Assembly (NCBI GenBank): GCA_947503105.1
Contig: CANNCM010000003.1
Span: 231,018 to 295,017 of the forward strand
Direction: 5' to 3'
DNA: 64,000 nt
Origin: an uncultured Flavobacteriaceae bacterium
GTDB lineage: Bacteria > Bacteroidota > Bacteroidia > Flavobacteriales > Flavobacteriaceae
Positions 24,063 to 33,395 of the stretch are shown here, piece after piece (positions within the stretch are counted from its first letter, which is position 1; the number at the start of each line of letters is the position of its first letter). A model generated the notes under the pieces. It was not told the DNA's origin. It did no database searches and saw nothing but the letters and a program-made list of their open reading frames with translations. The position numbers and the translations under genes were made by a program.

Positions 24063-25427
24063 ATGCGTACTATTCTCATTATTGGCGCCGGCAAATCTAC
24101 AGCATATCTCGTCAAATACTTATTGGATAAATCCGTTGCTGAGCAATTGCACATTACACTCGCTGATAAAAACATCGATTTTGCTACAAAACTTATTGAT
24201 CATCACCCCAATGGCAATGCCATTGCTTTTGATATTTTTGATGAACAACAACGCACTAAAGAAATCACAAAAGCCGATATTGTGGTGTCTATGCTTCCCG
24301 CACGATTTCATATTGAAGTCGCCAAAGATTGTTTGACTTTAAATAAAAATATGGTAACCGCCTCCTATGTCAGCAAGGAAATGCAAGCACTTCATAAAGC
24401 GGTTGAAGCCAAAGGCCTTTTATTTTTAAATGAAATGGGGGTGGACCCAGGCATCGACCATATGAGCGCCATGCAAGTCATCGATCGTATCAAAGCAAAT
24501 GGCGGCGAAATGATTCTTTTTGAATCGTTTACCGGCGGTCTTGTAGCCCCCGAAAGTGATGATAATCTCTGGAATTACAAGTTCACATGGAACCCCAGAA
24601 ATGTGGTCACTGCTGGACAAGGTGGTGCGGCAAAATTTTTGCAAGAAGGAAAATTCAAATACATCCCCTACCACCGTTTGTTTAGAAGAACAGAGTTTTT
24701 GGAAGTGGACGGTTATGGTCGTTTTGAGGCCTATGCCAATAGAGATTCCCTAAAATACCAAAGTCTCTATGGGCTCGATGCTATTCAAACCTTATATCGT
24801 GGAACAATTAGGAGAGTTGGATTTGGAAAAGCGTGGCAAATATTCATTATGCTGGGCATGACTGATGACAGCTACACCATTGAAGATAGCGAACATATGA
24901 GTTATAGAGATTTTGTGAATTCCTTTTTACCATATAGCCATACTGATTCTGTTGAACTTAAACTAAGGCATCAACTCAAAATTGATCAAGATGATATCAT
25001 TTGGGAGAAATTAGAAGAGCTCGATATGTTTAACCCCAACAAAAAAGTGGAGTTGCAAAATGCGACACCAGCACAAATTTTGCAGAAAATTCTTATGGAC
25101 AGCTGGACACTCCAACAAGACGATAAAGACATGCTTGTGATGTATCATAAATTTGGATATGAATTGAATGGGGAAAAACATCAAATTGATGCGACTATGG
25201 TGTGTAAAGGGGAAAATCAAACCTATACCGCTATGGCAAAAACAGTTGGATTGCCAGTTGCCATTGCAACTTTGAAGGTTTTAAATAAAGAAATTCAAGA
25301 AAAAGGCGTTAAAATACCTATAAATAAAAACATTTATGAACCAATTTTAAGTGAATTAATAAAATTTGATATTATTTTTAAAGAAAAAGAAGTAAAATAC
25401 TTAGGATATAATATATTAAACACCTAA
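24063..25427 (+). CDS. Saccharopine dehydrogenase family protein
   Basis: 454 residues. The N-terminal NAD(P)-binding domain starts with ILIIGAGKSTAYLVKYLLD. ADIVVSMLPARFHIEVAKDCL and the family motif NEMGVDPGIDHMSAMQVID follow, and then the saccharopine dehydrogenase C-terminal domain (ESFTGGLVAPESDDNLWNYKFTWNPRNVV). This fits the glutamate-forming (LYS9-like) branch, acting on lysine or related amino acids. An Lrp/AsnC regulator follows 64 bp downstream on the same strand, which suggests regulation by an amino acid. The true direction of the pathway cannot be read from sequence. Confidence 0.88.
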   Translation: MRTILIIGAGKSTAYLVKYLLDKSVAEQLHITLADKNIDFATKLIDHHPNGNAIAFDIFDEQQRTKEITKADIVVSMLPARFHIEVAKDCLTLNKNMVTASYVSKEMQALHKAVEAKGLLFLNEMGVDPGIDHMSAMQVIDRIKANGGEMILFESFTGGLVAPESDDNLWNYKFTWNPRNVVTAGQGGAAKFLQEGKFKYIPYHRLFRRTEFLEVDGYGRFEAYANRDSLKYQSLYGLDAIQTLYRGTIRRVGFGKAWQIFIMLGMTDDSYTIEDSEHMSYRDFVNSFLPYSHTDSVELKLRHQLKIDQDDIIWEKLEELDMFNPNKKVELQNATPAQILQKILMDSWTLQQDDKDMLVMYHKFGYELNGEKHQIDATMVCKGENQTYTAMAKTVGLPVAIATLKVLNKEIQEKGVKIPINKNIYEPILSELIKFDIIFKEKEVKYLGYNILNT

Positions 25428-25491
25428 TTTAATTACATTTTATAAAAAATATACTTATTTTTATTAAATATAATTTGTTAAATGCATAAAA

Positions 25492-25950
25492 ATGACAAAA
25501 ATAGCTATAGATGGAATTGATAAAACAATTTTAAGAGCTTTAATGAAAGATGCTCGAACACCAATACTAGAAATCGCACGAAATGTTGGTATTTCTGGTG
25601 CTGCAATTCACCAAAGGTTACGAAAATTAGAAAATTCCGGATTGATAGCTGGGTCAAAATTTGTGATCAATCCAAGAGTATTAGGCTATAAAACCATGGC
25701 ATTTGTTGGTGTATATCTTGAAAAAGCTAAAAATAATGCCGATGCTGTTCGACAACTCAAACGCATACCAGAAGTTTTGGAATGCCACTACACCACAGGC
25801 GATTGGAGTATTCTCATAAAAATCCTCTGTAAGGACAACGAACACCTGATGAATGTTTTAAACAAAAGCATTCAGGATATTTCTGGCGTTTCCAGAACAG
25901 AAACATTTATTTCTTTAAATCAGCAACTCGACAGACAAATTAAAATCTAG
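25492..25950 (+). CDS. Lrp/AsnC family transcriptional regulator
   Basis: 152 residues. The N-terminal winged HTH (IDKTILRALMKDARTPILEIARNVGISGAAIHQRLRKLENSG, in part) is standard. The C-terminal RAM ligand-binding domain contains AFVGVYLE, VLECHYTTGDWSILIKILCKD and the ending FISLNQ. Lrp-type regulators sense amino acids. It follows the saccharopine dehydrogenase gene, so control of lysine breakdown is a reasonable inference. Its end overlaps the convergent peptidase gene by 4 bp. The preceding 64 bp are very AT-rich and may hold its own promoter. Confidence 0.92.
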   Translation: MTKIAIDGIDKTILRALMKDARTPILEIARNVGISGAAIHQRLRKLENSGLIAGSKFVINPRVLGYKTMAFVGVYLEKAKNNADAVRQLKRIPEVLECHYTTGDWSILIKILCKDNEHLMNVLNKSIQDISGVSRTETFISLNQQLDRQIKI

Positions 25951-26639
25951 TCTCTTCCAAAAATCTGAAGCCCCCAGTACATCAAGGTGGCTAGAGCGCC
26001 TAATGCAGCCACCAAATAGGTGCGGGCTGCCCATTTTAGAGCATCCTCAGCATCTTTGTATTCTTCGCGAGAAAGCATGTTTTTGTTTTGAAGCCACGCC
26101 AAAGCACGATTACTGGCATCGTACTCCACAGGGAGTGTTACAAAACTGAAAGAAGTGGCCACAGCCATTAATCCAAAACCAAGTACAGCGACCCAAAATC
26201 CGAGTCCGAGCCCGGCGCCAAAACCAAGGATCAGTCCTGCAAAAATGATCCACATAGAAAGTCTTGAAGATACATTAACCACGGGCACCAATGAAGAACG
26301 CATTTGCAACCAACTGTAGGCTTGCGCATGTTGTACCGCATGACCACATTCGTGGGCAGCTACTGCCGCCGCCGCCGCATTGCGCTCATGATATACCGCT
26401 TCGCTTAAGTTTACAGTTTTATCTTTTGGATTGTAATGATCTGTTAAACGGCCTTTGACTGAAACAACTTTAACATCTGTTATTCCATGATCGGACAACA
26501 TTTTTTCTGCAATTTCTGCACCAGACATGCCATTTCTTAAATGTGTTTTTGAATATTTGGCGAATTTACGTTTTAAGGTAGAGCTCACCATCCAGCTGAT
26601 TAACGTAATAATTCCAAGTAATAAATAATAGGATCCCAT
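25947..26639 (-). CDS. Membrane zinc metallopeptidase (YugP/DUF-type)
   Basis: 230 residues. An N-terminal membrane helix (YYLLLGIITLISWMV) is followed by the cytosolic or periplasmic zinc site HECGHAVQH, an HExxH motif in the family context AAAVAAHECGHAVQHAQAY. Several hydrophobic helices make up the C-terminal half. It belongs to the neutral zinc metallopeptidase family typified by YugP. The physiological target is unknown. It lies convergent to the Lrp gene. Confidence 0.9.
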   Translation of the reverse strand: MGSYYLLLGIITLISWMVSSTLKRKFAKYSKTHLRNGMSGAEIAEKMLSDHGITDVKVVSVKGRLTDHYNPKDKTVNLSEAVYHERNAAAAAVAAHECGHAVQHAQAYSWLQMRSSLVPVVNVSSRLSMWIIFAGLILGFGAGLGLGFWVAVLGFGLMAVATSFSFVTLPVEYDASNRALAWLQNKNMLSREEYKDAEDALKWAARTYLVAALGALATLMYWGLQIFGRD

Positions 26640-26706
26640 AGTATGTAAATTTAGATGATAGATATCAAAAATAACACCAATTCTTTAAAAAGCGAAATAT
26701 TGACAG

Positions 26707-26979
26707 TTAAGGTTTTCTGTATTTATAAATTAAAACCAAAATCATAAAAGAGGATATCATCGTAATGGTATTGGCCAATATCATGGAAAGACTCTGTTTA
26801 TAAATCCCATAAATCAACCAACAAATGATGCCAATAAAAAACAATGAAAATGTTGTGATTGAAAAGGCAGAGACGTCTTTGGTTTTCCAAGTTTTATACA
26901 CTTGTGGCAAAAATGAATAGGTGGTTAGCGCAGCTGCCAACAATCCAATGCCTTCAATATAATCGATATCAGCCAACAA
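26707..26979 (-). CDS. SemiSWEET sugar transporter
   Basis: 90 residues with three membrane helices, the size of bacterial SemiSWEETs that work as dimers. The PQ-loop motif SFLPQVYKTWKTKDVSAFS follows the first helix, then CWLIYGIYKQSLSMILANTITM with the substrate-pocket Trp and Asn. It would passively transport small sugars across the inner membrane. The 5' end overlaps the 3' end of leuS by 11 bp, so the two are probably co-transcribed. Confidence 0.92.
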   Translation of the reverse strand: MLADIDYIEGIGLLAAALTTYSFLPQVYKTWKTKDVSAFSITTFSLFFIGIICWLIYGIYKQSLSMILANTITMISSFMILVLIYKYRKP

Positions 26980-29785
26980 TATTTACAATTTTACCTGGAA
27001 CAACAATTACTTTTTTTGGTGTACGACCAGCGAGTTGAGCTACAGTTTTTTCATGAGCCAAAACAGTTTCCTCAATCTCTTCTTTACTTAAATCCATAGG
27101 CAATTCTAGAGTGAAACGCATTTTTCCGTTGAATGAAATCGGATAGTTTTTTGAACTCTCTACTAGATATTTTGGTTCAAAAATTGGAAAATTGGCTGTT
27201 GAAATAGAGGATTCATACCCTAGTTTCGCCCACAATTCTTCTGCAATATGTGGTGCATAAGGTGAAATCAAAATCAGAAGCGGTTCCAAAATCTCACGGC
27301 TTGTACATTTTTGAGCACTCAATTCATTTACTGCAATCATAAAATTTGAAACTGAGGTATTGAACGAAAATTGCTCTATATCTTCCGTCACTTTTTTTAT
27401 TGTTTTGTGAAGTGTTTTAAGGTTCTCTTTCGTTGCTGTAGTGTCATCTGCTTTTAGGCCAGAATCGCCCACATACAGTTTCCATAATTTTTTAAGAAAA
27501 CTCGACACCCCTGTAATTCCAGCAGTATTCCAAGGTTTGTACTGCTCTAATGGCCCTAAGAACATTTCATAGAGACGTAGTGCATCTGCGCCATAGATTT
27601 CACAAATTTCATCCGGATTGACGACGTTGTATTTTGATTTTGACATTTTCTCAACCTCACGTTTAACCTTAAAACTTCCATCATCAGATAATTTAAATTC
27701 TGCAGTTGAAAATTCTTTACGCCAAGATTTAAACGCTTCGATATTCAATTCATCAGAAGCATTTACAAAACTGACGTCGGCATGGATGTATTGTATGTTT
27801 TCATTATTAATTTTATCGTTAGATACAAAAGTATTGCTGCCTTCAATTCGCGCCACAAAAGCACTAGTTCCCAAAATCATCCCCTGATTAATCAATTTTT
27901 TTGCAAATTCATCTTTAGGTAAATACCCTCTATCAAAAAGAAATTTTTGCCAAAAACGCGCATACAACAAATGCCCTGTCGCATGCTCACTTCCGCCGAT
28001 ATATAAATCCACTTCTTGCCAGTAATTTAACGCCGCTTGACTTACAAATTCATCGGCGTTGTGAGGATCCATGTAGCGATTAAAATACCATGAACTTCCT
28101 GCCCATCCAGGCATGGTGTTCAACTCCAATGGAAATACTGTTTTATGATCAATTTTTGAGTTATGAACCACTTTGTTTTTTTGCGTATCCCAGGCCCAAA
28201 CCTCAGCACGTCCCAGTGGCGGCTCACCTTCTTCTGTCGGTAAATATTTTTCGACCTCTGGAAGTGAAATTGGTAGGTTTTTTTTATCTATCATTTGCGG
28301 CATTCCGTCAATATAATACACTGGAAAAGGCTCTCCCCAATAGCGCTGTCTAGAAAAAACAGCATCACGCAAGCGGTAATTAATTTTACCCTCGCCCTGC
28401 TTTATCTCTTCCAATGCTTCAACCACACGTTTTGTAGCCGATTTAAAATCCAATCCATCCAAAAATTCACTGTTTGCAATTTTGGTCTTGGCTTTGTCGG
28501 TAAAAGCTTCTTCAGAAATATCAGTATCATGAAAAATATTAGGAATCGGAATACCAAACTGTTTTGCAAAATCATAATCTCTTTGATCGCCGCAGGGTAC
28601 GGCCATCACAGCACCTGTTCCATAACCTGCAAGAACATAATCTCCTATCCAAATTGGAATCGGTTTTTTTGTGAATGGATGTTCGGCATAGGCGCCTGTA
28701 AAAACACCAGAAATGGTTTTAACGTCGGCCATGCGCTCGCGCTCACTACGTTTTGAAGTTGCCAAAATATAGTCGTCAACCGCTGCTTTTTGTGCCTCTG
28801 TAGTTATGGCCTGAACGAGCTCATGCTCTGGCGCTAAAGTCATAAAAGAAACACCAAAAATAGTATCAGGTCTTGTGGTGAATACTTCAATTTTTGCCTC
28901 AAAATCTACAACATTAAATCGCACTGCAGCACCCACGGATTTACCAATCCAGTTGCGTTGACTTTCTTTTAGAGCATCAGTCCAATCTATTTTTTCTAGA
29001 TCTGTTAATAACCGATCGGCATAAGCGGAAATACGCATGCTCCATTGGGTCATTTTTTTTCTCACTACTGGAAATCCTCCACGCTCTGAAACTCCATTAA
29101 TAATTTCATCATTGGCCAAAACGGTGCCGAGTTCCGGACACCAATTAACTTCTGTTTTAGCCAAATAGGTCAATCTGTAGTTGAGAAGTATCTTTTGTTG
29201 TTCTTTTTCTGAAAAAGCAGTCCACTCTGTAGCAGTAAAAGAAGGTGTATCATCGTCACAAACAGCATCTATTGTTTCGTTTCCTTCTTTTGAAAATAAA
29301 GCGACAAGCTCAGAAATTGGCAACGCTTTATCAATCGTATTATCGTACCAAGAATCAAATAATTGAATAAAAATCCATTGCGTCCATTTGTAATAATCTG
29401 GAGAGGACGTTCGCACTTCGCGACTCCAATCAAAAGAAAATCCTATTTGATCGAGCTGACGACGATAGGTTTTGATGTTTTCTTCGGTGGTAATCGCAGG
29501 GTGCTGCCCTGTTTGAATGGCATACTGTTCGGCAGGCAATCCAAAACTGTCGTACCCTTGTGGGTGTAGAACATTAAACCCTTTGTGACGCTTGTAGCGC
29601 GCATAAATATCTGAAGCAATATACCCAAGAGGATGCCCAACATGCAGCCCTGCACCACTAGGATAAGGAAACATATCCAATACATAATATTTGGGTTTAT
29701 CAGAACTTGATTCTGCTTTAAATGTGTGGTTTTGTTCCCAATACTTTTGCCATTTGGCTTCAATTTCTTTGAAATTGTATGTCAT
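26969..29785 (-). CDS. leuS: Leucyl-tRNA synthetase
   Basis: 938 residues. The class I HIGH motif appears as PSGAGLHVGHPLGY near residue 40-55. The editing domain (about 235-440) contains FTTRPDTIFGVSFMTLAPEH. KMSKS appears as EKMSKSKYNVVNPDEI, and an anticodon-binding domain with VNELSAQKC and LILISPYAPHIAEELW follows. The size is at the long end for LeuRS, with insertions seen near 150-190 and around 660-700, as in other Bacteroidota. It is divergent from ftsX. Confidence 0.96.
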   Translation of the reverse strand: MTYNFKEIEAKWQKYWEQNHTFKAESSSDKPKYYVLDMFPYPSGAGLHVGHPLGYIASDIYARYKRHKGFNVLHPQGYDSFGLPAEQYAIQTGQHPAITTEENIKTYRRQLDQIGFSFDWSREVRTSSPDYYKWTQWIFIQLFDSWYDNTIDKALPISELVALFSKEGNETIDAVCDDDTPSFTATEWTAFSEKEQQKILLNYRLTYLAKTEVNWCPELGTVLANDEIINGVSERGGFPVVRKKMTQWSMRISAYADRLLTDLEKIDWTDALKESQRNWIGKSVGAAVRFNVVDFEAKIEVFTTRPDTIFGVSFMTLAPEHELVQAITTEAQKAAVDDYILATSKRSERERMADVKTISGVFTGAYAEHPFTKKPIPIWIGDYVLAGYGTGAVMAVPCGDQRDYDFAKQFGIPIPNIFHDTDISEEAFTDKAKTKIANSEFLDGLDFKSATKRVVEALEEIKQGEGKINYRLRDAVFSRQRYWGEPFPVYYIDGMPQMIDKKNLPISLPEVEKYLPTEEGEPPLGRAEVWAWDTQKNKVVHNSKIDHKTVFPLELNTMPGWAGSSWYFNRYMDPHNADEFVSQAALNYWQEVDLYIGGSEHATGHLLYARFWQKFLFDRGYLPKDEFAKKLINQGMILGTSAFVARIEGSNTFVSNDKINNENIQYIHADVSFVNASDELNIEAFKSWRKEFSTAEFKLSDDGSFKVKREVEKMSKSKYNVVNPDEICEIYGADALRLYEMFLGPLEQYKPWNTAGITGVSSFLKKLWKLYVGDSGLKADDTTATKENLKTLHKTIKKVTEDIEQFSFNTSVSNFMIAVNELSAQKCTSREILEPLLILISPYAPHIAEELWAKLGYESSISTANFPIFEPKYLVESSKNYPISFNGKMRFTLELPMDLSKEEIEETVLAHEKTVAQLAGRTPKKVIVVPGKIVNIVG

Positions 29786-29862
29786 GATTCCTACTTTATT
29801 GCTTGCAAATTTACATTTTATTTGAGGAAGTTTTATATTTTTACCAAAGCAAGACTAAAGCT

Positions 29863-30741
29863 ATGGGCTCAACATTTGAAAAACATCAAAAAAGACGGTT
29901 AATTTCCTCCTACTTTTCAGTAGTTATCAGCATTAGTTTGGTGCTTTTTTTACTTGGTATATTAGGCGTTTTACTGATCAATGCTAAGCATATTTCAGAC
30001 GAATTTAAAGAAAAAGTAGTGCTTACCATTTATTTGGAAGATGAAACAAAGCCCATTGAAATCAATCAATTAAAAAAAAGCTTGAGTGTGGCGCGTTATG
30101 TCAAACAAACACGCTTTATTTCCAAAGATGAAGCCGCCGCCTATATGACAGCAGAATATGGAAAGGATTTTTTAGATGATGTAGGGTATAACCCATTAAA
30201 AAATTCGCTTGAAGTCAACTTACTTGCACCCTATGTTACCGCAAAAAGATTGGACAGTATCTCCGAAAAAGCAATGCAGAAAAATTTTGTGGAAGATGTA
30301 AAATACGACAAAGACCTTGTGTCGCTTATGAACAGTAATGTCAAGCGTCTTGGTTTTTGGATTTTGGTCATTAGCAGCATATTTGCAGTGATCGCTATGT
30401 TGCTCATCAATAGTTCTATACGATTGGCCGTATATTCCAAACGTTTTTCTATCAAAACCATGCAAATGGTAGGCGCTACAAAACGATTTATACGAAGACC
30501 ATTTGTGTTCCAAAATATCCGCTTAGGGATATTGGGAGCATTGATTGGCATTGGCGCCAATGGCCTACTGATCTACTATCTGAACTCCTCTTTTCCAGAA
30601 CTAAAACTCATTGACTACCCTGTAGAATTGGGCGTTTTGTTCTTGTGTGTTTTGGGAATAGGCATATGTATCACATGGGTTAGCACCCACTTGGCCACAC
30701 AGCGTTTCTTAAATTTAAAAACAGACCAACTGTACTATTAA
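29863..30741 (+). CDS. ftsX: Cell division protein FtsX
   Basis: 292 residues from ATG at 29863 (MGSTFEKHQKRRL); the frame is open further upstream, but the conserved N-terminus starts here. One membrane helix (about 20-45) is followed by an extracytoplasmic domain with VYLTxEDE-like VVLTIYLEDETKP. The FtsX domain with three C-terminal helices contains INSSIRLAVYSKRFSIKTMQMVGATKRFIRRPF. FtsX works with the ATPase FtsE to control cell-wall hydrolases. The run FtsX-DUF3098-UppP-TruB is conserved in Bacteroidota and is kept here apart from one small inserted lipoprotein gene. Confidence 0.92.
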   Translation: MGSTFEKHQKRRLISSYFSVVISISLVLFLLGILGVLLINAKHISDEFKEKVVLTIYLEDETKPIEINQLKKSLSVARYVKQTRFISKDEAAAYMTAEYGKDFLDDVGYNPLKNSLEVNLLAPYVTAKRLDSISEKAMQKNFVEDVKYDKDLVSLMNSNVKRLGFWILVISSIFAVIAMLLINSSIRLAVYSKRFSIKTMQMVGATKRFIRRPFVFQNIRLGILGALIGIGANGLLIYYLNSSFPELKLIDYPVELGVLFLCVLGIGICITWVSTHLATQRFLNLKTDQLYY

Positions 30742-31073
30742 TGCTTATGAAGCAACTGTATTTTATATTAATTTGTATAACGCTCAGAAGTTGTATTATT
30801 CATAATCCAAAACCAGAGGATTGCGATGTTGTTAATGTATATGTCACAGAAATTAAAGAAGGTACAAGTTTTGATATTGTTTTGAATGATTTAAAAGGTG
30901 ACCATTTTTATATCAATCGAGGATTAGAACGTGGGCTATATATTGATAGCTTAAAAAAATACACTTTACATCAAACTGTTCGATTACATTTGCCTAAATT
31001 TTGGATAGGAACGAGCGAACATATCGCTCAAATTGAAACAAAAAGTGATACACTTTTTACTGAATTTTACTAA
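30741..31073 (+). CDS. Small predicted lipoprotein
   Basis: 110 residues. The ATG at 30741 overlaps the last base of the ftsX stop codon; an alternative ATG is at 30747. A short signal sequence ends at a lipobox-like TLRSC. The mature part has no recognisable domain and is probably beta-rich (VVNVYVTEIKEGTSFDIVLND). It lies between ftsX and the DUF3098 gene, with 3 bp to the latter. I do not recognise the family. Its position suggests co-expression with division and envelope genes but no function can be given. Confidence 0.6.
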   Translation: MLMKQLYFILICITLRSCIIHNPKPEDCDVVNVYVTEIKEGTSFDIVLNDLKGDHFYINRGLERGLYIDSLKKYTLHQTVRLHLPKFWIGTSEHIAQIETKSDTLFTEFY

Positions 31074-31076
31074 ACT

Positions 31077-31328
31077 ATGGGAGAGAAAAAACGAAAAGAA
31101 GCAACAAAACAAAACTTTGTATTTACAAAGAAAAACTACATTTGGATGTTTGTTGGATTAGCATTTATTGCCCTAGGATTCATTCTAATGGCGGGAGGTG
31201 GTTCCGATGATCCTAATGTTTTTAGTGAAGCTATTTTTAATGCCAAAAGAATACGTGTTGCGCCAACACTTATCCTTATAGGTTTTGGTATTCAAGTGTA
31301 TGCAATTCTTCTAAAACCAAAATCATAA
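31077..31328 (+). CDS. DUF3098 membrane protein
   Basis: 83 residues. A basic N-terminus (EKKRKEATKQNFVFTKKNY) is followed by two helices: the first is WMFVGLAFIALGFILMAGGGSDDP, and the second lies near the C-terminus (APTLILIGFGIQVYAILL). FNAKRIRVAPTLIL is the DUF3098 signature. It is a small inner-membrane protein of unknown role, regularly found between ftsX and uppP in Bacteroidota. The uppP start follows immediately at the next base. Confidence 0.9.
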   Translation: MGEKKRKEATKQNFVFTKKNYIWMFVGLAFIALGFILMAGGGSDDPNVFSEAIFNAKRIRVAPTLILIGFGIQVYAILLKPKS

Positions 31329-32120
31329 GTGGATTTTTTAGACAGTCTTATTTTGGGCATCATTCAGGGGCTAACAGAATTTCTCCCTGTCTCTTCGAGT
31401 GGGCATTTGGAACTTGGAAAAGCCCTTCTTGGCGATACGTCTCTCCCAAAAGAAAGCATGATTTTTACGGTAGTGTTGCACTTTGCAACGGCCCTAAGCA
31501 CAATTGTGGTATTTCGAAATGATATTATAGAAATTATTACAGAACTACTCAAGTTTGAATGGAACCCCAACACGCAATTTATTTTTAAAATTATAATCTC
31601 TATGATTCCCGCCGCATTGATTGGCGTCTTTTTTGAAGCTAAATTGGAGTCTTTATTTTCAAATAATATCACTCTGGTTGGCGCTATGCTTATCGTTACA
31701 GGGGCGTTACTGTTCCTGGCCGATCGTGCACAAAACACCTCAAAAAATGTTAGTTTTAAAAACGCCTTTACGATTGGTGTGGCACAAGCTATTGCCATGC
31801 TGCCAGGAATTTCGCGATCTGGAGCCACCATTTCTACGGCAGTACTTCTTGGAATTGATAAAACAAAAGCAGCGCGATTTTCATTTTTGATGGTTATTCC
31901 TTTAATTTTTGGGAAGATTTTTAAAGACATTTTGAGTGGCGAATTGACTTATGAAAGCACCCAGTTCAGCACACTAAGTATTGGGTTTATTGCTGCATTT
32001 TTGTCGGGGGTTTTGGCATGCACTTGGATGATTCGATTGGTAAAAAATAGCCAATTAAAATATTTCGCATACTATTGTGGATTGGTTGGAATCATTGCTA
32101 TTTTATCATCTTATTTTTAG
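31329..32120 (+). CDS. uppP: Undecaprenyl-diphosphate phosphatase
   Basis: 263 residues with a GTG start directly after the DUF3098 stop. The two active-site motifs are intact: GLTEFLPVSSSGHLELG near the N-terminus and PGISRSGATISTAVLLG in the middle. About eight membrane helices are seen. UppP (BacA) recycles the undecaprenyl carrier for peptidoglycan synthesis and gives bacitracin resistance when overproduced. truB begins 3 bp downstream. Confidence 0.94.
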   Translation: MDFLDSLILGIIQGLTEFLPVSSSGHLELGKALLGDTSLPKESMIFTVVLHFATALSTIVVFRNDIIEIITELLKFEWNPNTQFIFKIIISMIPAALIGVFFEAKLESLFSNNITLVGAMLIVTGALLFLADRAQNTSKNVSFKNAFTIGVAQAIAMLPGISRSGATISTAVLLGIDKTKAARFSFLMVIPLIFGKIFKDILSGELTYESTQFSTLSIGFIAAFLSGVLACTWMIRLVKNSQLKYFAYYCGLVGIIAILSSYF

Positions 32121-32123
32121 ACG

Positions 32124-32819
32124 ATGAAAACTGTTGAAGATTATAAAAACGGGCAACTACTATTGATTGATAAACCTTTAGAATGGACCTCTTTTCAGGT
32201 GGTCAACAAATTGCGTTGGCACATTCGAAAAACATTTGACATAAAAAAAATTAAAGTTGGACATGCCGGTACTCTTGACCCTTTGGCTACTGGACTTTTA
32301 ATCATTTGTACAGGAAAAAAAACAAAACAAATTGAACAGTATCAAGCGCAAGTAAAAACCTATACAGGAACTTTTGTTTTGGGCAGCACAACACCGTCCT
32401 ACGACCTAGAAACCGATATTGATGCCACATTCTCTACAGCACATATTACAGAAGATTTAATCCATCAAACAACGGCACAATTTACAGGAAATATTGAACA
32501 ATTTCCGCCACTATTTTCGGCACTAAAAAAAGATGGAAAACGGCTTTACGAATTTGCAAGAGCTGGTAAAGAAGTGTCCATTTCGGCAAGGAATATTAGT
32601 GTCAACTTTTTCAAGATTACTGCGATAAGGGGCTTGGAGGTGGATTTTGAAATTCAATGCAGCAAAGGCACTTATATCCGATCTTTGGCTCATGATTTTG
32701 GAAAAGCATTGAACTCTGGCGCGCATCTCTCTGCACTAAGACGTACAAAAATTGGTGCTTTTTCTGTTGATGATGCTATGTCTGTTGATGCTTTTATGGA
32801 TAGTTTAAAAAAGGAATAA
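32124..32819 (+). CDS. truB: tRNA pseudouridine(55) synthase TruB
   Basis: 231 residues. The catalytic motif KVGHAGTLDPLATGLLIICTG places the nucleophile at D52. Also conserved are QLLLIDKPLEWTSFQVV at the start, the FPPLFSALKKDGKRLYEFAR segment, and CSKGTYIRSLAHDFG. It modifies U55 in the T-loop of tRNAs. The C-terminal PUA-like extension of the E. coli protein is missing, which is common in Bacteroidota. It is the last clear member of the ftsX-truB run. Confidence 0.94.
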   Translation: MKTVEDYKNGQLLLIDKPLEWTSFQVVNKLRWHIRKTFDIKKIKVGHAGTLDPLATGLLIICTGKKTKQIEQYQAQVKTYTGTFVLGSTTPSYDLETDIDATFSTAHITEDLIHQTTAQFTGNIEQFPPLFSALKKDGKRLYEFARAGKEVSISARNISVNFFKITAIRGLEVDFEIQCSKGTYIRSLAHDFGKALNSGAHLSALRRTKIGAFSVDDAMSVDAFMDSLKKE

Positions 32820-32852
32820 TTTTTGTTGAAACATAAACAAGCCCAATTGTTT

Positions 32853-33383
32853 ATGAAACTTCTTTACCTACAAATATTGCTGTACGTCTCATTTATTTCT
32901 ATTGGGCAAAATGATAATTTTGACCGTCAATTATTTTACAAAATTGGGATTGCAGCAACACTTACGATTAACAGTGAAGGTTTAAGTTCTGATGACGACT
33001 CAAGTTGTATTGTTCCAAACGCACTTTTTGTAAAAAACACTTTTGGTATTGCAGTAAATAAGCGAATTTCGATGGGGCTTAATGCTGAATTGGATTGGCA
33101 CAGCAAACCCAATTTACTTTTTTTTACAATTTATCCAGATATACGATACAACATCATTCAAAAAGATGATAATGGCTTTATTCGATTCGGTTATGGAAAA
33201 ATGTTTGGTAAAGGAGAATTAAACGAAGGGACATTATATAAAATTGGTGTTGGTAGCGAGCATTTCCATGAAGACTTTGAACGTTCAACTCTATTCGGTC
33301 TAGAATTTACCCAAAAAAGTTTTGGGTTTAAAGAATTAGATAAGCTAATTAGTGTTTCCATTTTTTTGGAAATAATTTTTTAA
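32853..33383 (+). CDS. Predicted secreted or outer-membrane protein, unknown family
   Basis: 176 residues from ATG at 32853; upstream in-frame TTG codons at 32823 and 32826 are possible starts. A signal peptide (MKLLYLQILLYVSFISIGQ) precedes a beta-rich mature part of amphipathic strands such as ISMGLNAELDWHSKP, YPDIRYNI and FIRFGYGKMFG. This is typical of small outer-membrane beta-barrel proteins in Bacteroidota, with a hydrophobic C-terminal residue (Phe). No family name can be given. It lies between truB and tag on the same strand. Confidence 0.6.
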   Translation: MKLLYLQILLYVSFISIGQNDNFDRQLFYKIGIAATLTINSEGLSSDDDSSCIVPNALFVKNTFGIAVNKRISMGLNAELDWHSKPNLLFFTIYPDIRYNIIQKDDNGFIRFGYGKMFGKGELNEGTLYKIGVGSEHFHEDFERSTLFGLEFTQKSFGFKELDKLISVSIFLEIIF

Positions 33384-33395
33384 TACATTTAAATC

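Noticed and set aside
28295..28756. 153-codon frame on the plus strand
   Set aside because: It lies wholly inside leuS on the opposite strand, whose protein is unmistakable; the translated sequence shows no recognisable domain.
31364..31930. 188-codon frame on the minus strand
   Set aside because: It is antisense to uppP, which has both active-site motifs intact; long antisense frames are expected opposite such composition.
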